Assembly (NCBI RefSeq): GCF_021412625.1
Contig: NZ_JAKCFI010000019.1
Location: 43,526-107,525, forward strand
Reading direction: 5' to 3'
From: Myxococcus stipitatus
GTDB taxonomy: Bacteria; Myxococcota; Myxococcia; Myxococcales; Myxococcaceae
Length of the DNA: 64,000 nt
Shown one piece after another: positions 43,040 through 52,103 of the stretch (positions are counted from its first letter, which is position 1; each line of letters starts with the position of its first letter). Under the pieces are notes generated by a model. That model was not told the DNA's origin and made no database searches. It saw only the letters and a list, made by a program, of their open reading frames with translations. The translations under genes and the position numbers were made by a program.

Positions 43040-43854
43040 CACGGCACCTTCTCCAACGTGAAGGATGTCTGGGCCAGGGTATCCGGAAGCGGCAGCGGAT
43101 GGGTGCCTGCTTCGCCGGGCTGACGGGCCAGCAGGCGCGCCGCCTCCAGGACGGCGCCCACATCCAGGGGCGCGTCCGACGTGACGAAGAAGAAGCGCTC
43201 GAAGGCCGGCGCGTCGTCCAGCTCGTACGAGTGGGCCAGGGACACCGCGCCGCCGGGCTTCAGCGCCGTCGCGCCCACCGGCGAGGCGGGAAAGTGCAGC
43301 GTCACCGCGCCCCGCCCGTCCACGGAGACGACGACGCCGTGCCGCCGGCCTCCCGCGAGGTAGCTCACCTGGAGCAGGTCGCCCGCATGGGCCGGCGCGT
43401 GGTCCGTCAGGAGCTCCGGCGCCCCCAGGCCCACGCCCTGGCGGTACAGGAGCAGCCGCGCGTCGCCCTTGATTCCCGCCGTCTCCAAGAGCTCGATGCG
43501 GGCCTGGGGGAACAGGGACGGCTCCACGTCCTCGCGAGGCGCGGACAGGAACAGCAGCACCAGCGACGCGACCACGGGGACGCCCAAGGCCAGGCCCTGC
43601 CAGTCCTGGCGCCCGGGGCCGCGCGCCGCGTCCGCTCGCGCCCGGGCGAGCCGCTCGCGCCGCGCCACCTCCGCGGCCACGGCCTCCGGCGGGTGGTCCG
43701 TCAACGTCCGCTCGGAATCCGCCGCCAGTCGCGCGAGCCGCTCCCGGCCATCCGGCTCCCGCTCCAGTCGGACGCGGGCGGCGGCGAGCGCCTCCGGGTG
43801 CAGCTCGCCCAGGGCGATGCGCTCCAGCAGCCAGTCAGGGGTGCAAAGGGCCAT
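43039..43854 (-). CDS. DUF4384-type membrane protein, partner of the caspase
   Basis: 271 residues. An N-terminal helical region resembles an anti-sigma N-domain but lacks the zinc histidine/cysteine set. One transmembrane helix (about 87-105) is followed by a C-terminal beta domain (about 125-225: RLLLYRQGVGLGAPELLTDH, AGDLLQVSYLAGGRRHGVVV, FFFVTSD) of the DUF4384 kind. GTG at 43860 is an alternative start. It overlaps the caspase gene (TGATG), so the two are made together. DUF4384-caspase pairing occurs in other myxobacteria as I recall; a sigma gene is absent here. Confidence 0.75.
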   Translation of the reverse strand: MALCTPDWLLERIALGELHPEALAAARVRLEREPDGRERLARLAADSERTLTDHPPEAVAAEVARRERLARARADAARGPGRQDWQGLALGVPVVASLVLLFLSAPREDVEPSLFPQARIELLETAGIKGDARLLLYRQGVGLGAPELLTDHAPAHAGDLLQVSYLAGGRRHGVVVSVDGRGAVTLHFPASPVGATALKPGGAVSLAHSYELDDAPAFERFFFVTSDAPLDVGAVLEAARLLARQPGEAGTHPLPLPDTLAQTSFTLEKVP

Positions 43855-44018
43855 GCTCACGAAGCCTCCGGCGCGGTGCTCTCGGCCTCTCCACCCAGGC
43901 CCCCGCGGCGTCCTCCGGACACCTGAACACCCTCCCGCCGCGGATCTGTCACCCACGCCCCCATCGCCCGCGCCGGGGCGGCGCGCCAGATGTGGCCGGA
44001 TGTGGGTCGCCCCTCGTT

Positions 44019-45332
44019 TCAGAAGGAAAGGACCATCAGCTCCTTGTCGACGTAGGCGCCGCCGACCTTCATGGCGTGAGGCTCCACGCCGTAGGTCTGG
44101 AACCCCAGGGAGCGATACAGCGCCGCGGCGGACGCGTTGCCGGAGGTGACCGCCAGCTGGACCTGCTCGACGCCCGGCATCTTCCGCGCCTCGGCGACGA
44201 GGCTCGTGAGCAGCCGGCGTCCCACGCCGCGCGAGCGGGCCTCGGGCGCCACGTACAGGCCCCAGATGGCGGCCTTGTGCGTCACCTTCGCGCCCAGCTC
44301 CCGGCGCACGCCGCCCATGCCCACCAGTCGGGAGCCGTCATAGGCGCCGAGCACCAGCGCGGCGGCCCCACCGTCGAGCTTTGCCCGCAGCACCTCCAGG
44401 GGCAGGGCCCCCTCGTCCTCGGGTGACGCCCCGAAGCTCTCCGGGTGGTCGGTCAGCGACGCCAGGCGCAGGGCCCGGAAGGCCGCGACCTCGTCTGGAG
44501 TGACTCGGCGGATGACGAGCGCCCCCGGCGTGGTGGCCCAGCCCTCGGCGGCCAGGACCGCGGGGAACCCCGTGGTGAAGTCCGGATAGCGCGGGGTCCA
44601 GCCCAGGGCCTTGAGTCGGGAATTGGACACCGCGCGGTCCCCTCGCAGCGTCTCCGGGAGGCTCTCCAGCGGCACCGTGGGCGGCAGGGGCACGTCGAGG
44701 TACCGGGCGAGGAAGGAGACCGACTCCAGCTGGGGCGCGGCGCGGTCGTCCGCCACGCAGTACAGGGCCCCGGGCTCGCCCTCCGCGAGCGTGACGCGGA
44801 TGGCCTGGGTCAGGTCGTCCACGTGGATGCGGGAGATGCGCCCGCCCCGGTCGGGCAGGCGCAGGGTGCCGGCCAGCAGGCGCGTGTGCATGCTGCGTCC
44901 CGGGCCGTAGATGCCCGCGATGCGCAGCACCATCGCGCCATGCGGCAGGTAGCGCGACTCGGCCTCGACGCGCGCGAGCGAGCCGGGCGTCGCCACGTCC
45001 ACCGGCGTGTCCTCGTCCACCACGCCCCGCGCCTTGCCGTAGACGCCGGTGGAGGACAGGTAGACGAGCCTCGCCGCGGGGCGCTCGGTCAACGCGTCGG
45101 CGATGCGCGCGTCCAGCCCGGCCTCGGGAGGGATGGAGACGACCACGTGCGCGCCGCCCGTCTGGCGGAGCGCGTCCTCCAGCGTCGCGACCTTGGCCCC
45201 CGCGCGCGTCAGCTCTCCTCGGCGTCCGGGGTCGCGCGTCACCGCCAGGACGTCACGCCCCGCCCGAGCCTCCTCGACCGCGAGCCGCGTGAGCGTGTAG
45301 CCGGAACCCAGCAGGAGCAGTGGAGGCGTCAT
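44019..45332 (-). CDS. Fusion: NAD(P)-dependent epimerase/dehydratase (YeeZ-like) plus GNAT acetyltransferase
   Basis: 437 residues. The N-terminal Rossmann domain (about 1-265) begins PLLLLGSGYTLTRLAVEEAR and carries VYLSSTGVYGKARGVVDEDT and RIHVDDLTQAI, typical of atypical/extended SDRs such as YeeZ. The C-terminal GNAT domain (about 275-430) carries VIRRVTPDEVAAFRALRLAS, IWGLYVAPEARSRGVGRRLL and ALYRSLGFQTYGVEPHAMKV. ATG at 45332 places the glycine motif normally. The reading frame is continuous through the join, so this is one gene. Substrates unknown. Confidence 0.83.
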   Translation of the reverse strand: MTPPLLLLGSGYTLTRLAVEEARAGRDVLAVTRDPGRRGELTRAGAKVATLEDALRQTGGAHVVVSIPPEAGLDARIADALTERPAARLVYLSSTGVYGKARGVVDEDTPVDVATPGSLARVEAESRYLPHGAMVLRIAGIYGPGRSMHTRLLAGTLRLPDRGGRISRIHVDDLTQAIRVTLAEGEPGALYCVADDRAAPQLESVSFLARYLDVPLPPTVPLESLPETLRGDRAVSNSRLKALGWTPRYPDFTTGFPAVLAAEGWATTPGALVIRRVTPDEVAAFRALRLASLTDHPESFGASPEDEGALPLEVLRAKLDGGAAALVLGAYDGSRLVGMGGVRRELGAKVTHKAAIWGLYVAPEARSRGVGRRLLTSLVAEARKMPGVEQVQLAVTSGNASAAALYRSLGFQTYGVEPHAMKVGGAYVDKELMVLSF

Positions 45333-45386
45333 GCCCCCCGCGATACCGGGACGCGAGGAGCGATGCAAGCCACCACGACGTGACGC

Positions 45387-47018
45387 TCACAGCTCCGCGC
45401 TGGCGCGCGGATCGATGATGCCGCACTCCTTGATTTTGTAGAGGAGCGCCTTGTAGCTGATGCGCAGCTTGCTCGCCGCGCGCCGCTTGTTCCACGCGGT
45501 GCGTTGGAGCATCGCCAGGATGGCCTCGCGCTCGGCCAGCATCGCCGCGCGCTTGCCGATGTCCTTCAGCGACAGCTCCCCGCTGGGCGGGGGTGGAGGC
45601 GGAGGCTGCGGCACGTCGAACGGGTTGACGTAGCGCGGCGACGGAATGACCGAATTGATGGGCTCCACCACCGCGGGGGCCGCCGAGGCGTGCGGCGCCG
45701 GGGCCGCGCTCCCCCGCGACGGCATCTCCAGCACCTGCACGGACGACGCGGGAGCCCGCGCCGGCTCCTCCGGCAGGCGGATGGCGTAGCCGTCGTCCCC
45801 GCCGTAGGCCGTGGGGAGGGACGGCGCGCTCGCCGGGGCCCGGCTGGCGGCGTGCAGTTCGTCGAGCACCAGCGTCGGGTCCTTCAGGACGCACAGCCGG
45901 CGGACCATGTTCTCCAGCTCGCGCACGTTGCCGGGCCAGTCGTAGTCGGCGAAGGACTGGAGCACCTCCGTGGGCAGCTCCGACACGCCGCTGATGTAGT
46001 GGCGCCCGTACTTCTTCAGGAAGTGGTCGGTCAGCGGCACCACGTCCTCGCGCCGCTCGCGCAGGGGCGGCAGGCGGATGGCCACCACGTTGAGGCGGTA
46101 GTACAGGTCCTCGCGGAAGTTGCCGAGCGCGATCTCCTTCTCCAGGTCGCGGTTGGTGGCCACCACCACGCGGCTGTCCACGCGGACGCTCTTCTTGCCG
46201 CCGACGCGGAAGAACTCCTCGTCCTGGAGCACCTGGAGCAGCTTGGCCTGCAGCCGGATGGCCATCTCGCCAATCTCGTCCAGGAAGATGGTGCCCTGGT
46301 CCGCCAGCTCGAACTTGCCGGGCTTCTCCGCCGTGGCGCCCGTGAAGGCCCCGCGCTCGTGGCCGAACAGCTCGCTCTCCAGCAACTCGCCGGGCAGCGC
46401 CGCGCAGTTGACCTTGATGAAGGGCCGGCCCCGCCGCTGGCTGCGCGCGTGGATCTCCCGCGCGATGACCTCCTTGCCCGTGCCGGACTCCCCCAACAAC
46501 AGCACCGGGACGTTCTCGTTGGCGATGCGCTCCACCAGCGCGCGCGCGCGCCGCATCGACGGGGACGTGGAGATGAGCACCCGGGCATCCGCGGCCGGGT
46601 CCACCGCGGGGCGCGCGGCGAGCCCCGGCGGAGCCCCCGGCCGGTCCGGCGCGCGCGCGCCGAGCGCACGCGACAGCGCGTCCTGCAGGTCGTCGTTGCC
46701 CAGCGGCTTGGAGAGATAGTCGCTGGCACCCATCTTCATCGCGCGCACCGCGTCGTCCGCGCCCGTCAGGCCGCTGAGCACGATGACGGGCGCGTTGCCG
46801 CCCTGCCCCCGGTAGCGGCGCAACACCTCGAGGCCACTCATCTCCGGCATCACCACGTCCAGGAGCACGGCGTCGAAGGAGCCACCCGCGAGCATCTCCA
46901 GCGCCTGCGCCCCGCTCGAGGCGCAGCGCACCTGGTAGCCTGCGCTGCCGAGCAGCTCGGACATGAAGGTGCGTACCGACTCCTCGTCATCCACTACCAG
47001 CACCGCGATCCGATCCAT
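45387..47018 (-). CDS. Sigma-54-dependent response regulator (NtrC family)
   Basis: 543 residues. Receiver domain (1-120) with phospho-acceptor D54 (VLLDVVMPEM), a linker, then a sigma-54 AAA+ domain (about 160-400: GESGTGKEVIA, GAFTGA loop, DQGTIFLDEIGEM, RVDSRVVVATNRDLEKEI). A Pro/Ala-rich spacer precedes a Fis-type helix-turn-helix (about 495-535, AWNKRRAASKLRISYKALLY). It activates sigma-54 promoters. Start at 47018 follows the GGEG codons; a gene for a GGDEF-like protein ends 44 bases upstream. No histidine kinase gene lies beside it. Whether it acts on the exo promoters is unknown. Confidence 0.9.
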   Translation of the reverse strand: MDRIAVLVVDDEESVRTFMSELLGSAGYQVRCASSGAQALEMLAGGSFDAVLLDVVMPEMSGLEVLRRYRGQGGNAPVIVLSGLTGADDAVRAMKMGASDYLSKPLGNDDLQDALSRALGARAPDRPGAPPGLAARPAVDPAADARVLISTSPSMRRARALVERIANENVPVLLLGESGTGKEVIAREIHARSQRRGRPFIKVNCAALPGELLESELFGHERGAFTGATAEKPGKFELADQGTIFLDEIGEMAIRLQAKLLQVLQDEEFFRVGGKKSVRVDSRVVVATNRDLEKEIALGNFREDLYYRLNVVAIRLPPLRERREDVVPLTDHFLKKYGRHYISGVSELPTEVLQSFADYDWPGNVRELENMVRRLCVLKDPTLVLDELHAASRAPASAPSLPTAYGGDDGYAIRLPEEPARAPASSVQVLEMPSRGSAAPAPHASAAPAVVEPINSVIPSPRYVNPFDVPQPPPPPPPSGELSLKDIGKRAAMLAEREAILAMLQRTAWNKRRAASKLRISYKALLYKIKECGIIDPRASAEL

Positions 47019-47062
47019 CCCCTCGCCTCCGCTCGCCCTCTGCATCGACCCTCCACCCATCC

Positions 47063-48019
47063 TCAAACCGAGAGCCGGGCCACCGACCCGGCCATCCGGC
47101 GAAACTCCCGCGACCGACGCATGTCCTGCTGCGCCGCGCCCAGCAGCTGCTGGGGCGTCCCCGCCATGTCCGGGAAGCTCACCGCCCCCAGCTGCAACGA
47201 CGTGCGCACCACGCGCCCCTCCACTTGGAAGCGCGCCGTCTCGAAGCGCGCCGCCACCCGCGCGATCATCACCGGCACCGCCTCCGAGGGCGTGGCCGGC
47301 AGCATCAACGCGAACTGGCTGTCGCCCACCCGCGCCACCGCGTCCGCCTCGCGAACCGTCTGGCCCAGCACCACGGCGCTGTAGACCAGCAGACGCTCCG
47401 CCAGGCCGCGTCCGTACTCCTTGCGCAGCGCGGTCCAGCCCCCCACCTCCGCCGCCACCACGGAGAAGCTCCCGCCGTGGCGCTCGCACCGGCGCGTCTC
47501 CAGCCCGATGAGCGCCAGCAGGAAGGCGCGGTTGTAGAGCCCCGTCACCGGGTCGTGCAGCGCGGGCGCGGCGCCGGCCTCGTCGCCCGAGGCCGCCCGC
47601 TGCACCGCCGCCTTCAACCGCAGCTGGGCATGCAGCTTCACCGCCAGCTCCGCCCCGGCGCCCGTGCGCGGCACCACGTCCACGCACTGCCCCTTCTCCA
47701 GGCAGTGCTGACGGGCCACCGCGTCATGCGGATCCACCAGGTAGAGCAGCGGCACCGTGCCCCGGCTGAGCTGGCGCAACCTCCGCGCCACCTGCACCGC
47801 CCCGAAATCCGGCGCCTGCACGGCCAGGAGCACCGCGTCAGGGCGGATGACCTCGAACAACGGCACCGCCGCGTCGAGGCGGGTCACCGGCACCACCCGG
47901 AAGCCGGCCTCCCCGAGGAGCGTCCGGGTCCGCTCCAGGTCCTCCGCCCGAGGCTCGATCAGCAGCACGGTGGGCAGCTGTCCCGCCTTCCCCACGCGCC
48001 TCCCCTTCACGCCCACCAC
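47063..48019 (-). CDS. Degenerate receiver-GGDEF protein
   Basis: 318 residues. Receiver-like domain (about 15-130), in which the phospho-acceptor position is alanine (A66 in DAVLLAVQAP). A GGDEF-like domain follows (about 150-310) with an intact DPVTGLYNR start but the signature GGDEF replaced by G-D-S-Q-F (232-236). Both changes argue against phosphorylation and against diguanylate cyclase activity, so a signalling or binding role is likely. GTG at 48019 has GGAGG 5 bases upstream. Same operon as the sigma-54 activator (44-base gap). Confidence 0.82.
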   Translation of the reverse strand: MVGVKGRRVGKAGQLPTVLLIEPRAEDLERTRTLLGEAGFRVVPVTRLDAAVPLFEVIRPDAVLLAVQAPDFGAVQVARRLRQLSRGTVPLLYLVDPHDAVARQHCLEKGQCVDVVPRTGAGAELAVKLHAQLRLKAAVQRAASGDEAGAAPALHDPVTGLYNRAFLLALIGLETRRCERHGGSFSVVAAEVGGWTALRKEYGRGLAERLLVYSAVVLGQTVREADAVARVGDSQFALMLPATPSEAVPVMIARVAARFETARFQVEGRVVRTSLQLGAVSFPDMAGTPQQLLGAAQQDMRRSREFRRMAGSVARLSV

Positions 48020-48137
48020 GTCTGCCTCCCCGCCAGAATTTTCTCCACCGCTCCTCCGGCCACGTGCCCGGATTTACAGCCCCACGCCCTTCCTCGACCG
48101 CTCCATCCCCCCGGATTTCCTGGGGAAGGGCAACAGG

Positions 48138-48416
48138 CTACCCATCCTGGGCATCGGTTTTAGCAACGGACATGCCACCTTGGACTTCACGCAGCCGCGC
48201 CTCCAGCTCCGCCTCCGTGACGCGGAACTTGAAGGTGGGCTCGCCGTCGATGGCGATCACAGGGATGTCGTAGCGCCACCGCTCGAACAGCGCCGGGTCC
48301 TCGAGGATGGAGATGATCCGCAGGTCGAAGGGGATGCGGGCGCGCACGGCCTCGGCGACGTCGGCTGCCTTGTCGCAGAGCGAGCACTTGGGTTTCGAGT
48401 AGATATCGACTCTCAT
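48138..48416 (-). CDS. Glutaredoxin-like thiol protein (DUF836 type)
   Basis: 92 residues. Short thioredoxin fold with C11-S-L-C14 (SKPKCSLCDKA), cis-proline DIPVIAIDG and a basic tail. Such proteins move electrons or disulfides in the cytosol. The start lies 21 bases from the divergent DUF4388 gene, so the two promoters overlap coding sequence or are shared. Confidence 0.82.
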   Translation of the reverse strand: MRVDIYSKPKCSLCDKAADVAEAVRARIPFDLRIISILEDPALFERWRYDIPVIAIDGEPTFKFRVTEAELEARLREVQGGMSVAKTDAQDG

Positions 48417-48437
48417 GGGCGGCAGGATGGACGGTCG

Positions 48438-49598
48438 ATGCGTGGGTTGAACGGTGACTTCTCGACGATGCCCCTCAAGGACCTCGTCGTCTATCTCGGG
48501 AACCGTCGGGCCACGGGCTCGCTGAGGATGGAGCGGGGGAGCGTCCGCAAGGAGCTGGTGTTGAGCGAAGGCAGCGTCGTATGCGCCAGCTCCAACCAGC
48601 CGCGCGAGTACTTCGGCCAGTTCCTGCTCAACATGGGACACCTGACGCAGTCCCAGTTGGAGAAGGCGTTCGCCACCCAGACCCAGACGCGGGTGTTCCT
48701 GGGCCGGGTGCTGGTGACGACCGGCGTGGTGCCGGAGGCGACGGTCCGCTCGACGTTGAGCCACAAGTTCCGGGAGATGCTGCTGGACGCCTTCCACTGG
48801 GAGGACGGCGACTTCACCTTCGAGGCGTCGGATTCGGCGCCGGAGATCGCCGGTCTGGAGGTGGGGGTGGATCTGCTGGACATCCACCGCGAGGGCGAGT
48901 TCCGGGAGACGGCGTGGCAGGCCATCCGGGCGGTCTTCCCGTCGGGCGCCGCGAGGCTGACGGTGGACGAGCGCAAGCTGCCCGAGCGACAGCCCGGCAG
49001 CATGGACGAGCGCATCGTCCAGCTCATCCAGGATGGGATGAGCATCGACGGGATGGCCCGGGCCCTCCACGCCACGGACTTCTTCCTCTACCAGCGGCTG
49101 TACGCGCTCTACCGGCTGGACGCGGTGAAGGTGTCGGAGCACGCGCCCGTGCCGGTCACCGCCGCGGTGGTGGAGGAGGACAAGCCCGCGGAGTCCGCCG
49201 TCATCGGCTCGGCGACGTCGTCGGACGAGGTGCTCCAGGCCGCGCAGCTCTTCATCGACGCGGGCAACATCCGGGACGGCGAGGCGCTGGCGCGGCAGGC
49301 GCACGAGATGTCGCCCTCCCCCCGCACGCTCGCCCTGGTGAAGACGGCGCAGGAGAAGCTGCTCGTGGAGCTGCGGCGGGAGCTGGTGGACTCGCACCGG
49401 GTGCCCGCGCTCCTGGTGCCGCCCGCGCAGCTCAAGACGCTGCAGCTCACCGCGCCGGAGCGCTACCTGCTGTCGCGCATCGACGGCCAGCGCGACGTGG
49501 CGACCATCGTCCACGTGTCGCCGCTCCAGGAGCTGGACGCGCTGAAGTTCATCCACGGGTTCGTGGACAAGGGCCTGGTGAAGCTCGCCGCGCGGTGA
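48438..49598 (+). CDS. DUF4388 (PATAN-like) protein
   Basis: 386 residues. The N-terminal DUF4388 domain (about 3-100: LNGDFSTMPLKDLVVYLGNR, GSLRMERGSVRKELVLSEGS) is common in myxobacteria, linked to response regulators and gliding or developmental proteins. A middle helical part (about 100-250) and a C-terminal winged-helix-like segment (about 345-385, YLLSRIDGQRDVATIVHVSP) follow. No catalytic motif was seen. Probably a scaffold or signalling adaptor. Confidence 0.78.
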   Translation: MRGLNGDFSTMPLKDLVVYLGNRRATGSLRMERGSVRKELVLSEGSVVCASSNQPREYFGQFLLNMGHLTQSQLEKAFATQTQTRVFLGRVLVTTGVVPEATVRSTLSHKFREMLLDAFHWEDGDFTFEASDSAPEIAGLEVGVDLLDIHREGEFRETAWQAIRAVFPSGAARLTVDERKLPERQPGSMDERIVQLIQDGMSIDGMARALHATDFFLYQRLYALYRLDAVKVSEHAPVPVTAAVVEEDKPAESAVIGSATSSDEVLQAAQLFIDAGNIRDGEALARQAHEMSPSPRTLALVKTAQEKLLVELRRELVDSHRVPALLVPPAQLKTLQLTAPERYLLSRIDGQRDVATIVHVSPLQELDALKFIHGFVDKGLVKLAAR

Positions 49599-49608
49599 GC
49601 CGCGGGCG

Positions 49609-51048
49609 TCAGGGCTTGCCCGCGGACGCGGCCGGCGCCGTCATCTCCACCGGCGCGGGCACCCGCTCCAGGCCCAGCCGCAGCGCCTCGCGCCCCAGCC
49701 ACGTGCCGCGGATGCGCCACTTCGGCTCGTTGACGATGAGCGCCGCCACCGCCACGCGGGGGTTGTCCCGGGGCGCGAAGCCCACGAACCACGAGTAGTC
49801 GCGGAACGGCGTCTTGTCCGCGAGCGTGCCCGTCTTGCCCACCGCGTGGTCCACGCGGAAGTTGCGCTCGCGGAAGATGGCGCGCGCGGTGCCGTGGGTG
49901 ACGGTCTCCTCGAGCATGTCCGTCAGGGCGCGCGCGGCCTCCGGGGTGAGGATGCGCTCGCCCTCGGGCGGCAGCAGTGGTCCGGACGCCGGCTCCTCCA
50001 GCACGGGGTCCACCCACCGCCCGTCGTTGGCGGCCACGGACGCCACCAGCGCGCCATGCAGCGGGGACAGGTACACGTCCCCGAAGCCGGCGCCCGTGTT
50101 GGCCAGGGAGAAGCCGTCGTCCGGCACCGCCGCCAGCGACACGTCCATGGGCACGGCGAAGGGAATCTCGCGGTTGAAGCGGAAGCGCGCCGCCATGCGC
50201 CGCAGCGCGTCCGCGGACAGGTGCTTGTGCGTCAGCTTCGCGAACACGACGTTGGCGCTCTTGCCCATGGCGAGCGCCAGCGAGTAGCAGGCCCCGTCGC
50301 GCTCGCTGTCCTCCAGGTGCTTCTCCGTCAGCCGCCGCTTGCCCCCGTGGAAGCACTCCTCCACCGTCGGGGACACCCCGGCCTCCACCAGCGCGCTGCC
50401 GGTGACGATCTTGAAGATGCTGGCGGCGGGGAACGCCGCGCGCACCGGCAACCCCCGCATCTCCGGCTGCGCCTGCGAGTGCTCCGCGAGCGCCAGCACC
50501 CGTCCCGTGGACGGCTCCAGCACCACCGCCGCGCCGTACGGCACCTCGTAGTCGCGGAGGATCTTCGTGAGGGAGGCCTGGAGCACCGGGTCCACGGTGA
50601 GCACGCGCTGGTGCCCGTCCTTCTCCTTCACCACCAGACGCTCGCCCTCCAGCTTCGCGCGGGACAGCAGGTCCGCGGCGCGGGGCAGCGACTGGAGCTT
50701 CGCCATGGGGGGCGCCGTCAGCCGCGACGGCACCGGCACCGGGGGAACCATCCCGGGCTCGGGCGCCAGCGCGAGCGGCCCCGCCCCACTCGGTCCGGGC
50801 GCCTCCTCCACGGCCACGGCGAGGCCGCCGTCCCCGTCCGGCACGGCGGCGGGCGCGGCCGGGAGACCGCCCTGGGACACCGAGGCCGGGTCGACGGATG
50901 CGTCCTGGGCGACCCGCGCCACCTCCGCCGGGGAGCCGGCGTCCTCGCCGGCCACGGACGTCACGCCCCGGGTGGGCTCGTACGCCCCGAGCAGCAGGGC
51001 GAGGGGGAACAGCGCGGTGGTGGCCAGGAGACGTCGGGGCATCGTCAT
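49609..51048 (-). CDS. Penicillin-binding transpeptidase (class B-like)
   Basis: 479 residues. Signal anchor (about 5-22), a Pro/Ala-rich periplasmic linker to about residue 115, then a transpeptidase domain with S210-I-F-K213, S264-A-N266 and K405-T-G407. It forms peptidoglycan crosslinks. It lacks the long PBP dimerisation domain of FtsI, being closer to the PbpA/LdtMt-type short transpeptidases. It faces the convergent DUF4388 gene (10-base gap) and is divergent from the ABC permease. Confidence 0.85.
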   Translation of the reverse strand: MTMPRRLLATTALFPLALLLGAYEPTRGVTSVAGEDAGSPAEVARVAQDASVDPASVSQGGLPAAPAAVPDGDGGLAVAVEEAPGPSGAGPLALAPEPGMVPPVPVPSRLTAPPMAKLQSLPRAADLLSRAKLEGERLVVKEKDGHQRVLTVDPVLQASLTKILRDYEVPYGAAVVLEPSTGRVLALAEHSQAQPEMRGLPVRAAFPAASIFKIVTGSALVEAGVSPTVEECFHGGKRRLTEKHLEDSERDGACYSLALAMGKSANVVFAKLTHKHLSADALRRMAARFRFNREIPFAVPMDVSLAAVPDDGFSLANTGAGFGDVYLSPLHGALVASVAANDGRWVDPVLEEPASGPLLPPEGERILTPEAARALTDMLEETVTHGTARAIFRERNFRVDHAVGKTGTLADKTPFRDYSWFVGFAPRDNPRVAVAALIVNEPKWRIRGTWLGREALRLGLERVPAPVEMTAPAASAGKP

Positions 51049-51212
51049 TGCTGCGGCGGACTCGGAGGGGGGCGGGAGCGGAGCGAATCCTAGCGACTGG
51101 CGGCCCGCTGTCCACGGACGCGTCCAATCCGGTCGCCTCCTCGGTCGTCGCCAGTCCTCGCGCATCAATTCTTGGCGGCCGGGTGCGCAAGTCCGCTAGG
51201 GTCCCCCACACC

Positions 51213-52103
51213 GTGGACGGATTGAAAGAAACCGTGGTCATCTGGGGCGCCGAGCTGCGCCGCGCCGTGCGCAGCGGACGCGCCATCGTGCTGCTCGGCC
51301 TCTACAGCATGTTCTCCGCGCTGGTGCTGCTGGTGGTCGGCTGGTTCGCCAGGGAGGTTCGCGCGGCGGTGAAGGCGAAGCTGGCGGAGGCGGGCGCGGA
51401 TGCCGCCGAGGCCTCCGCGCGCCTCGGCGAGGAGATGCGCAAGGGCGTGCTGGGCTTCCTCACCAGCAACGACACCGCGATGATGGAGGCGCTGGCGCAG
51501 GTGCCGATGGAGGTCCTGGTCGTCTTCAAGGTCACCCTCTTCTTCCTGCCCGCGTACGTCGCGCTGATGGGCTTCGACCAGCTCAGCGGCGAGGTGGGCC
51601 CGCGCTCCATCCGCTACCTCACGGTGCGCGCGCGGCGCTCGTCGGTGCTGCTGGGCAAGTTCCTCACGCAGGCGAGCATGCTGCTGGGGCTGGTGCTCGT
51701 CATCGACCTGGCGGTCTTCCTCTACGCGCGCCTCGCCAACCCGGACTTCGGCTTCGCCGCGCTGTCGTTGAACCTGCTGAAGTTCTGGCTGGCGGCCATC
51801 GTCTTCTCGCTGGCCTACGTGGCCCTCACCACGCTGTGCTCCGCGCTGTTCCGCTCCCCCGCGGTGAGCCTCGTCTTCAACTTCATCATGCTGTTCGTCT
51901 TCTGGTTGCTGGACACGGTGGGCCGCGCCTTCGGCGAGGACTCCGCCTTCCACGCCCTGCGCTACCTGTCGCCGTCGTACTACGCGGGCAACCTGTTGCA
52001 CCCGGGCCTGGCCCAGTTCGGCGCCAGCGGCGCCGCGTACGCGGCCTTCGCGACCCTCTTCCTCATGAGCGCCTACGTCACCCTGCGCGCGAGGGACCTG
52101 TGA
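51213..52103 (+). CDS. ABC transporter permease (ABC-2 type)
   Basis: 296 residues. Six hydrophobic segments (about 24-45, 115-135, 160-180, 195-215, 225-245, 275-293) in ABC-2 layout with a cytoplasmic helix-rich segment after the first. GTG at 51213 is in frame; the ribosome-binding site is weak. It overlaps the ATPase gene by 4 bases (GTGA). It forms an exporter of unknown substrate with it. Confidence 0.8.
   Translation: MDGLKETVVIWGAELRRAVRSGRAIVLLGLYSMFSALVLLVVGWFAREVRAAVKAKLAEAGADAAEASARLGEEMRKGVLGFLTSNDTAMMEALAQVPMEVLVVFKVTLFFLPAYVALMGFDQLSGEVGPRSIRYLTVRARRSSVLLGKFLTQASMLLGLVLVIDLAVFLYARLANPDFGFAALSLNLLKFWLAAIVFSLAYVALTTLCSALFRSPAVSLVFNFIMLFVFWLLDTVGRAFGEDSAFHALRYLSPSYYAGNLLHPGLAQFGASGAAYAAFATLFLMSAYVTLRARDL

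Noticed and set aside
40808..43854. Caspase gene as part of a CRISPR-guided (Craspase) or gasdermin defence system
   Set aside because: No Cas, gasdermin or nucleotide-cyclase genes nearby, and the protein carries a signal peptide with surface repeats.
49846..51093. Long plus-strand open frame antisense to the penicillin-binding protein gene
   Set aside because: Low-complexity His/Arg/Gly protein; the opposite strand holds all three PBP motifs.
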